From an uncultured Prevotella sp. (GTDB taxonomy: Bacteria; Bacteroidota; Bacteroidia; Bacteroidales; Bacteroidaceae): DNA of 12,225 nucleotides. Every line of letters starts with the position of its first letter. The stretch's first letter is position 1. The position numbers were made by a program, and so were the translations under genes. The stretch covers positions 1-12,225 of the forward strand of contig CAMUQM010000043.1 of assembly GCA_947095945.1 (NCBI GenBank). The letters run 5' to 3'. Shown in pieces: positions 7,703-12,225 of the stretch. The notes below the pieces were generated by a model, which made no database searches, had not been told where the DNA came from, and saw nothing but the letters and a program-made list of their open reading frames with translations.

Positions 7703-9019
7703 ATGAAAAAGATATTTAATATTTGTCTTCTCCTTGCTGTTACTGCAGGCTTTGTTGCCTGCAGTGACGACAATGATGCAGGTAGCAGTTACTTGCGTGA
7801 GAACCCAGTGAAGGTAGTAAGCTCAAATCTCTTCTTCAACGCTAATGCACAGAAGGGTGGGGTGAAGTTTACTGCGCCAGCTGGCTCAACAGTCTCTGTT
7901 AGTGACTCATGGGCAACAGCTCAGCTGCAGAACGATTCTATTATTGTCAGCGTTACTAATAATACAGCAGTTGATAGTCGTTCTACTGTCTTGACTATCA
8001 AGAACGGCAATGATTCTACTAATTTGCCAATCTTGCAGTCGGGTGCTATGTTCAAGTACAATGGTGCAAAGTATTACGTTGTGAGTGATAAGGATACAAC
8101 CCTCACTCTTCCTTATTCAAAGTTAGGTGCTGAGCCAACGTTGGCACTTGCAGATACAGCAGATGCTTCTGCCGTGACATCTATTGAGGATAAGGACTCT
8201 GCATTTGTGGCACATGTTAGTGCTAACACAACTGGCGAGCTTCGTACTATCTCACTCATTTTGACAAATCAAGAGCATCGTGATACGATTACTGTAACAC
8301 AGGGTAGCATCGATGATTTCGTTGGTAAGAAATACGTTATCTATGGTTATGACATTCTTAAGATGACTTCACCTACTACTGACATCAATACGCTGATCAC
8401 ACAGATTGTTGGTAAACTTGAGAAGAAGTCTGATACAGAGTTGACCTTTGTTTCTAATGACACAGGTATGAAAATGACCTTCTACTTTGACCCAGCTAAT
8501 CTCTCTTTGTCTATCAAGGGTGGTGAATACGTTCTTGCGAAAAAGGAAAATGAAACTACATATCGTTATCGTACTGCAATTTGGGACGTAAATCATTATT
8601 CTGTGTTTATGAAACTTATCAAGCAGAAAACAGCAGAACATAAGGCAGGTAAGTTGAGTGATGAGGAGTTTGCCGCTTTCCAAAAGGTTGTTCCGGGTAT
8701 CTATAACTACTATGCATCAAATAAGTTGTCATTAACAGCAAGAATGGTCAACTCTAAAGAAGATCGTATTGTTGCTGGAATTCTTGAAGATAGTGGTACG
8801 AATGCTGACTACATTAAGAGTTTAACTTATTTAGGTCCTTTAGGATTCCCTATTAATAAGTTTACTGCTAATATGTTCAGTATCTATGAGTACACACAGA
8901 AGGGAACTCTGTTATACCTCAATGGTCCTTCTATCATGCTTCAGGCAATGATGATCTATCATCCTTTGCGCACAAATTCTGAGCCTGCAGCGTTCATGCA
9001 GAAGAAGGCTGGGAAGTAG
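7703..9019 (+). CDS. Lipoprotein with tandem BACON-like domains and an unassigned C-terminal region
   Basis: This is the last gene of the operon, 438 residues. The signal peptide ends at F17-V18-A19-C20 and is followed by S-D-D-N-D, so surface exposure is likely. Its leader (LLLAVTAGFVACSDD) closely resembles that of the metallohydrolase (LLAAVAAGFTACSDDD). Residues about 36-113 form a BACON-like unit (SDSWATAQLQNDSIIVSVTNN, then STVLTIKNGNDSTNLPILQSG), and about 121-201 a second, more diverged unit ending ISLILTNQEHRDTITVTQG. The remaining 230 residues, starting DDFVGKKYVIYGYD, match nothing I recognise. The order of BACON followed by a beta-rich tail beginning with G and aromatic residues mirrors the upstream DUF4302 protein. 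No catalytic motif is seen; binding of substrate or cell surface is inferred. There is no Shine-Dalgarno-like site before its ATG, so translation may be coupled to the preceding gene 7 nt upstream. Confidence 0.8.
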   Translation: MKKIFNICLLLAVTAGFVACSDDNDAGSSYLRENPVKVVSSNLFFNANAQKGGVKFTAPAGSTVSVSDSWATAQLQNDSIIVSVTNNTAVDSRSTVLTIKNGNDSTNLPILQSGAMFKYNGAKYYVVSDKDTTLTLPYSKLGAEPTLALADTADASAVTSIEDKDSAFVAHVSANTTGELRTISLILTNQEHRDTITVTQGSIDDFVGKKYVIYGYDILKMTSPTTDINTLITQIVGKLEKKSDTELTFVSNDTGMKMTFYFDPANLSLSIKGGEYVLAKKENETTYRYRTAIWDVNHYSVFMKLIKQKTAEHKAGKLSDEEFAAFQKVVPGIYNYYASNKLSLTARMVNSKEDRIVAGILEDSGTNADYIKSLTYLGPLGFPINKFTANMFSIYEYTQKGTLLYLNGPSIMLQAMMIYHPLRTNSEPAAFMQKKAGK

Positions 9020-9025
9020 TTTTAG

Positions 9026-9089
9026 TTGACGAGTTGACGAGTTGACAGGTTTATAAGTTGACAAGTTAACAAGTTTACGAGTTGACAAG
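9026..9089 (+). repeat. Eight tandem 8-bp units (TTGACRAG type)
   Basis: Starting 6 nt after the stop of the last operon gene there are eight contiguous octamers: TTGACGAG twice, TTGACAGG, TTTATAAG, TTGACAAG, TTAACAAG, TTTACGAG, TTGACAAG. The period is exact and no spacers are present, so this is not CRISPR. The last units form the ascending arm of the terminator. I recall similar TTGACAAG-type strings in Prevotella intergenic DNA, from memory only. Confidence 0.9.
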
Positions 9090-9155
9090 TTAATTGTTTT
9101 AAGGGATATAGCCCTACGAGACATTTAACTTGTCAACTCTTTTTTGTACTTTTTT
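9079..9155 (+). terminator. Intrinsic terminator of the uptake operon, built from the octamer repeat
   Basis: GAGTTGACAAGTTAA (9079-9093) is perfectly complementary to TTAACTTGTCAACTC (9125-9139), a 15-bp stem. It is followed by a T6 run from 9140 and a second T6 run shortly after. The 31-nt loop holds a small nested hairpin, AGGG (9102-9105) with CCCT (9112-9115). A second register exists: 9056-9069 is perfectly complementary to 9125-9138 (14 bp). On the opposite strand no T-run follows, so it should act mainly for the + strand operon. Confidence 0.8.
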
Positions 9156-9274
9156 ATTTTCTGATTAGTTCAGATAGAATACCCCCAAATCTCTAATGAC
9201 CGATTTGAGATAAAGCATAAGGTTTAAAAGGCAAAATAGAGTAACGTTTGGGTTTATCAGGATTCTATTATGAC
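9156..9274. other. Remaining convergent intergenic DNA, no gene seen
   Basis: No ORF with coding character is seen. The only structure is a weak dyad, CAAATC (9186-9191) with GATTTG (9202-9207), with no T-run on either side. I cannot identify a terminator for the leftward DUF3307 gene here. Confidence 0.4.
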
Positions 9275-10072
9275 TTAGAGTGGAAAATATAAAACCATTA
9301 ACCCAAGTCCTAAAGCAATCGCTAATGAGACGAGTGTACCTGCCAGTACATATTCAGACTTTTCATCTTCTGTCTTACCTTGTGTTTGACTAAATCTTAA
9401 TATTGATTTAGCACCAAGTAAGAAACCTATAGCTTCATATTTGCTTAGAATGACAAATGTTATTATTAAGCACCTTTCCACAAAACCAATGAGTGCTCCT
9501 GAACGGAAATTACAATTACAATTTCTTTGATTAACATTTACCTCGTGTTCCCTTAGGATTAATTGCACTAAAATGTTGGCAGGCTTTCCTGCAATAATAC
9601 AAGCTAATAGAGCTTTAACTAATGTCTGATTATCAGACGTAAAATTAGAAAGCCATTCGGCTTGTTGCCAACCAAAATCGCCAAGCCAGTTTACAAAGAT
9701 GTATATTGCTGCTATGTGGAGTATCTGATCGAAAATAAATAACCATAAGCTATATCTGAAATTAACACCTTCTTCTACAATGACTTCACCTTCTTTTTTA
9801 CTGATAGTTGTAAACTTATTTTTTCTTGATATGAATGACTTGACCATGTCAATTATATAATGTGAAATAAATATTGGTAGTACAACCACCCAAGCATTTA
9901 GATCACATAAAAACATCATTGATAATATGCCAATAATTGCAGAATGAAAAAGAATCGTTGGGCTCCAAACACATGTACTTTCAATAATCTTTTTATCACA
10001 CATTCTCTTGTATTGGCAATAGAAATCTCCAATAAAATGTGCCATCATTAAGTTTAGTATCATTATATTCAT
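9275..10072 (-). CDS. DUF3307-family integral membrane protein
   Basis: A 265-residue polytopic inner-membrane protein of unknown biochemical function. Hydrophobic segments lie at about 5-20, 38-58, 60-80, 108-132, 150-172, 192-222 and 243-263. Family-type motifs are visible: AHFIGDF (residues 11-17), LFHSAIIGIL (His43), SHYIIDMVK (His71, Asp75) and FDQILHI (Asp115, His119). Thus several His and Asp residues lie in or next to membrane segments, which would suit metal binding; this is inference. The stretch between about 82 and 105 is charged and probably a cytoplasmic loop. The gene starts 17 nt after the SatD-family gene on the same strand, so they are likely one transcript; I recall SatD and DUF3307 genes being paired in other bacteria. 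The region is clearly AT-richer than the uptake operon, and codon choice looks different, which would fit separate acquisition. Confidence 0.85.
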   Translation of the reverse strand: MNIMILNLMMAHFIGDFYCQYKRMCDKKIIESTCVWSPTILFHSAIIGILSMMFLCDLNAWVVVLPIFISHYIIDMVKSFISRKNKFTTISKKEGEVIVEEGVNFRYSLWLFIFDQILHIAAIYIFVNWLGDFGWQQAEWLSNFTSDNQTLVKALLACIIAGKPANILVQLILREHEVNVNQRNCNCNFRSGALIGFVERCLIITFVILSKYEAIGFLLGAKSILRFSQTQGKTEDEKSEYVLAGTLVSLAIALGLGLMVLYFPL

Positions 10073-10089
10073 AGTATTTTAGTTTTCTT

Positions 10090-10743
10090 TTAAATAATAC
10101 TCAATATTGTTTTTTTATAATATTCAATAGCTTGCTCTATAGAAGTCCAACAAAGGGCATTAAGGTTTTGGTTAACTCCAGACTCTGTGATGCCCATATT
10201 TTTAGCAATTAGACTTGTATCTTTATAGAGTATTTTCTCGCAAAGTGTTCTGCATCTACGAGCTGTAGTAGTATTAATCAAGTCGTTAATCAGTGAGAAC
10301 ATGATTTTAAGTATCTCCTCTTGTTCTTTATTAGCCATAGAAATAGTAAATGAATATTTCAACCTACCTACAAGGCTATCTAAAGCTCTCCCTGATCTAT
10401 AGATAGCATCACCATCCATCATATCACGTTCTCGGTTTACGGTTTTCATATCGCCTAAGCCTATTGCAATCCTAAGACCATATTTATTAAAACTATCTTT
10501 TGCTTCGCCTTCAGGTGTAAATGATTTAATCCACGCTTTCAGTATAAGTGCAACTTCAAGAGCATTCTCAGGTGATGGTAGCACACATTCTATGGTGTCA
10601 CCTCTTACGATACGTCCCCAAAACTTTGAGTATCTATCTTCAAGAATAACTAAACATTTTTTGATATGATCGTTAAGTTTTAGCATAGATTCTTGTGATA
10701 ATGAAGTAGAAGAAACTACATCTGCAGATATCGTTGCGTACAT
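10090..10743 (-). CDS. SatD-family protein: cyclase-like domain plus C-terminal helix-turn-helix
   Basis: 217 residues. The family is named after SatD of the Streptococcus mutans sat locus; its biochemical role is not settled. Residues 1-130 follow the block order of a class III nucleotide cyclase: ATISADVVSST (Asp8), GRIVRGDTIECVLPSPENALEVAL (Gly48-Asp49), LRIAIGLGDM (90-99) and GDAIYRSGRAL (111-121). In the last block the usual catalytic Asn position is Tyr115, while Arg119 is kept, so it may bind nucleotide without cyclising it. Residues about 165-205 (SLIAKNMGITESGVNQNLNAL) resemble a DNA-binding helix-turn-helix. I infer a ligand-sensing regulator. The gene precedes the DUF3307 gene by 17 nt, and a pair of dyads lies upstream. 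The ATG at 10743 is supported by the start of the first beta strand, MYATISADVV. The family call is firm; the cyclase and HTH reading is my own inference. Confidence 0.82.
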   Translation of the reverse strand: MYATISADVVSSTSLSQESMLKLNDHIKKCLVILEDRYSKFWGRIVRGDTIECVLPSPENALEVALILKAWIKSFTPEGEAKDSFNKYGLRIAIGLGDMKTVNRERDMMDGDAIYRSGRALDSLVGRLKYSFTISMANKEQEEILKIMFSLINDLINTTTARRCRTLCEKILYKDTSLIAKNMGITESGVNQNLNALCWTSIEQAIEYYKKTILSII

Positions 10744-10772
10744 ATTCTTGTAAGTATTAATTTAAATGTTGA

Positions 10773-10838
10773 AACAAGTAGTAGAACTTGTTATGTAGTA
10801 ATACAAGTTCCAGAGCTTGTAAATGGTTTTAGAACAAG
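10773..10838 (-). promoter_or_regulatory. Candidate operators: tandem ACAAG-N8-CTTGT dyads upstream of the SatD-family gene
   Basis: Two inverted repeats of identical geometry, ACAAG-N8-CTTGT, lie at 10774-10791 and 10803-10820. Their centres are 29 bp apart, and another ACAAG half-site is at 10834-10838. The first extends to a perfect AACAAGT-N6-ACTTGTT dyad (10773-10792); the second extends to TACAAG-N8-CTTGTA. They lie 30-95 bp upstream of the start codon. Autoregulation by the SatD HTH is a plausible but untested reading. Confidence 0.45.
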
Positions 10839-11011
10839 TATTGAAAGAAGAGTTCTTAATCTTCTTATTCCTATGGAGGAACTTAATGCTCTAATTTACA
10901 AATATACTGAATATATCTGAAAAGCAAGAAGATATTAAGAAGAATCAATCAAAAATCGAATTATTGTTTTTGCTCACTCTTGTAATTAGATGGATTTTGT
11001 ATGTGAAATAA
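10798..11011 (+). pseudogene. Possible frame-broken ORF remnant, unidentified
   Basis: One frame (from 10798) reads VIQVPELVNGFRTSIERRVLNLLIPMEELNALIYKYTEYI and stops at the TGA ending at 10920. The next frame continues at once with SEKQEDIKKNQSKIELLFLLTLV and then RWILYVK, stopping at 11009-11011. Composition on both sides looks protein-like, with a charged helix followed by a hydrophobic segment, as if one reading frame was broken by a single indel near 10916. There is no plausible start, and I do not recognise a family. It overlaps the SatD leader, so a chance open stretch in AT-rich DNA is a real alternative. Confidence 0.25.
10899..10906 (-). promoter_or_regulatory. Possible Bacteroidota -7 element (TATATTTG) for the SatD-DUF3307 unit
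   Basis: Read on the minus strand, these bases are TATATTTG, matching the Bacteroidota -7 consensus TAnnTTTG. No clean TTTG -33 box is seen at the expected distance; a TTGC followed by T's lies roughly in place. If used, the transcript would begin near 10892 and the dyads would fall in its leader. In AT-rich DNA a chance match is possible. Confidence 0.3.
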
Positions 11012-11114
11012 ATTTACAAAACGGCTGTCTTAAAAGTTAAAAAGCGACGTAAAAAAGGTGGATTTTTGCACCATTGTAAGTTGCCTATAATCAAGGAGTT
11101 ATGAGATTGCTTGG
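11012..11114. other. Intergenic DNA with a small hairpin, no gene seen
   Basis: No coding stretch is seen. A short stem GGTG (11057-11060) with CACC (11069-11072) closes a T-rich 8-nt loop. It lies directly next to the 22-bp tandem repeat and may belong to the same dispersed intergenic element. Confidence 0.3.
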
Positions 11115-11202
11115 TAAAAGGTGCTTAGTTGGCTTCTAAAAGGGCGTTAGTTAGACCTCAAAAGGGCATCTTTTAGAAGCCAATTGGGCGTTAATTCGAA
11201 TG
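11115..11202 (+). repeat. Four tandem 22-bp units that also form a long inverted repeat
   Basis: Units at 11115-11136, 11137-11158, 11159-11180 and 11181-11202 share YAAAAGGGCGTTAGTT-like bodies; GGGCGTTA at 11142 and 11186 is exactly two periods apart, and AAAAGGGC at 11138 and 11160 is one period apart. In the same stretch TTGGCTTCTAAAAG (11129-11142) is perfectly complementary to CTTTTAGAAGCCAA (11170-11183), a 14-bp stem that G-U pairs can lengthen to about 20. I recall similar sequences scattered between genes in Prevotella; that is memory, not a search. Confidence 0.75.
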
Positions 11203-11220
11203 CTGTTAAGCATGAATTAA
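11191..11220. repeat. Bulged hairpin next to the 22-bp repeats
   Basis: TTAATTC (11191-11197) pairs with GAATTAA (11214-11220), and ATGCT (11200-11204) with AGCAT (11209-11213) around a GTTA loop, with a 2-nt GA bulge on the left side. On the + strand only TTTT follows. It could be a weak terminator or an mRNA 3'-end stabiliser for the leftward hydrolase gene. Confidence 0.5.
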
Positions 11221-11252
11221 TTTTGAGGGTGTGAATTTTTATTACAAAATAT

Positions 11253-11278
11253 CAGCTGGGCGCGTGTACCCACTGCTG
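11253..11278 (-). terminator. Weak terminator candidate just after the hydrolase gene
   Basis: CAGCTGGG (11253-11260) pairs with CCCA (11269-11272) and GCTG (11275-11278), an 8-bp stem with a 2-nt bulge and an 8-nt loop. It begins 8 nt after the hydrolase stop codon. On the minus strand it is followed by only a short T-run (ATATTTTG), so termination may be inefficient. Confidence 0.35.
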
Positions 11279-11286
11279 CCATTGGG

Positions 11287-12225
11287 TTAATAGTTAACCT
11301 CAATAGAAGCAGGGTAGACTCTGTATGGGTCGAAATATTCGGTGCAGCTATTAATCATGTTGCGAAGGTTTGCTTTCACATTCTTTCGATAGAGTTCTTT
11401 GCCATTGACGATAACGGTCACGGACTTGTTCATGTCTACAAGTTCGTTGTTCAGATAAATGCGGAGTCGGCCGCCCTTTGCATCTGTATAGCTACGGTTA
11501 AATCTCATTTCGATACCCCAATGCTTGTCTCGCTCAACAGCGGTATATTCTACTTCTTTGATATTAATTTTCACCACATTGTTGTGAATTGTCATATCAT
11601 AGTAGGTGCGATTCTCTGATGGAGAGGCTAATACTTGCAGGTTGTAGAAACCCGAACGATGACGACCATCCATCTCATAGTCTTCCCAAAGAACCGTTTT
11701 CGGGTATGGATTACGCACGAAGTTCTTTAACCATGGGGTAGTAAGATCATATTTAATATGGTGCTGCATACCGGGCAAGAGGTTGATGCGATGCACGAAG
11801 AGTGGACGTTTGTCGGCATTAAGAGGGCGTGCTAACTGAGCAGAATCAAACGCAATCTGCGTATAGTGAGTTAGAATATTGCGATAAAAACCAGTGTCAT
11901 CGGCTCCTGTGAGGAATGAAAAACCAATGTTAGCACAGTTTTCTACCGGTGCATTCTTCAGCGGTTCGCCACCTGCCATTGGTCCTGCTGCAGCCCAATA
12001 GTCGGCATAGAACGAGGCAAGGCGCTGACTGCCATATCCACCCTCAGATATGCCGAAGACATAGAGGCGGTTGGCATCAACATTACCCTCGACAAAAGCC
12101 TGTCGGATAAGTTTCTCCCATGCAAACTGTTTGGCTACCTGCCACCAACGATAGTAATCGCCTTCGTTTGGAATTTGTGGAATGAAATAGAGTGAAGGAC
12201 CATCTTGGAATCTGTTAGCTAAGAT
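11287..12225 (-). CDS. Alpha/beta hydrolase (esterase/peptidase-like), N-terminus beyond the window
   Basis: A serine hydrolase of the alpha/beta fold. The frame runs open from 12225 to the stop at 11287-11289 (312 residues visible), so the ATG at 11979 is internal. Counting from the window edge, the nucleophile elbow is GISEGGYG with Ser60 as the likely nucleophile. It is followed by FLTGADDTGFYR (Asp109/Asp110 as candidate acid) and GMQHHIKYD (His155/His156 as candidate catalytic His), then PWLKNFVRNPYPKTVLWEDYEMD, a block seen in secreted Bacteroidota esterase or prolyl-oligopeptidase-like proteins. A C-terminal beta-rich extension (about 200-312) follows, with a VTVIVNGKELYRKNV strand pair. 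The gene points away from the window edge, and its signal peptide, if any, is unseen. The substrate (ester or peptide) cannot be decided. GC is visibly higher here than in the SatD-DUF3307 unit. Confidence 0.85.
   Translation of the reverse strand: MLANRFQDGPSLYFIPQIPNEGDYYRWWQVAKQFAWEKLIRQAFVEGNVDANRLYVFGISEGGYGSQRLASFYADYWAAAGPMAGGEPLKNAPVENCANIGFSFLTGADDTGFYRNILTHYTQIAFDSAQLARPLNADKRPLFVHRINLLPGMQHHIKYDLTTPWLKNFVRNPYPKTVLWEDYEMDGRHRSGFYNLQVLASPSENRTYYDMTIHNNVVKINIKEVEYTAVERDKHWGIEMRFNRSYTDAKGGRLRIYLNNELVDMNKSVTVIVNGKELYRKNVKANLRNMINSCTEYFDPYRVYPASIEVNY

Noticed and set aside
8912..9124. 70-residue minus-strand ORF with repeated NLST/KLVN-type residues
   Set aside because: Its repeats come from the 8-bp tandem array and terminator; it overlaps the end of a well-supported gene and has no family resemblance.
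9026..9139. Possible CRISPR array
   Set aside because: Units are 8 bp, contiguous and without spacers.
9186..9207. CAAATC/GATTTG dyad as terminator of the DUF3307 gene
   Set aside because: Six-bp stem with a 10-nt loop and no T-run on the minus strand.
10766..10798. Tiny ORF starting at the ATG at 10766
   Set aside because: Only ten codons; the similarity to the following segment reflects the 29-bp spaced dyads, not a peptide.
11115..11202. Possible CRISPR array
   Set aside because: 22-bp units follow each other directly with no spacer, and no cas-like gene is nearby.

Overview
The window looks like chromosomal DNA of a Bacteroidota organism, most likely Prevotella (sensu lato, oral type). 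The reasons are a SusC/SusD outer-membrane pair, lipoproteins with Bacteroidota-type surface-export tails (Cys-Ser-Asp-Asp-Asp and similar), BACON and DUF4302 domains, a TAnnTTTG-type promoter candidate, and intergenic repeats of a kind I associate from memory with Prevotella. The species cannot be fixed from this sequence alone.

Region 1 (1-9019, + strand) is a five-gene operon for outer-membrane uptake. The genes are a SusC/RagA TonB-dependent porin (its 5' end lies outside the window), a SusD/RagB substrate-binding lipoprotein, a zinc metallohydrolase-like lipoprotein with an HExxH motif, a DUF4302 lipoprotein with a BACON-like domain, and a last lipoprotein with two BACON-like domains and an unassigned C-terminal part. 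Genes 2-5 all carry lipoprotein signal peptides. From gene 2 on, gaps are 22, 14 and 7 nt; a 154-nt leader separates susC from susD. There is no glycoside hydrolase, lyase or sulfatase, and the only enzyme-like protein carries a peptidase motif. Protein or peptide uptake, as in RagAB, is therefore more plausible than glycan uptake; this is inference.

Region 2 (9020-9274) is the convergent intergenic space. It holds eight tandem 8-bp units starting just after the last stop codon. The last units form the ascending arm of a 15-bp terminator hairpin followed by T-runs, and a second register gives a competing 14-bp stem.

Region 3 (10743-9275, - strand) is a two-gene, visibly AT-rich unit: a SatD-family protein followed 17 nt later by a DUF3307 membrane protein. 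SatD reads as a divergent class III nucleotide-cyclase-like domain joined to a C-terminal helix-turn-helix. Its upstream region carries two identical ACAAG-N8-CTTGT dyads and a possible promoter.

Region 4 (10744-11286) is non-coding or degenerate. It contains the SatD leader, a frame-broken ORF remnant, a four-unit 22-bp tandem repeat that folds into a long hairpin, and a second hairpin.

Region 5 (11287-12225, - strand) is the C-terminal 312 residues of an alpha/beta hydrolase with a GISEGG nucleophile elbow. Its start lies beyond the window.
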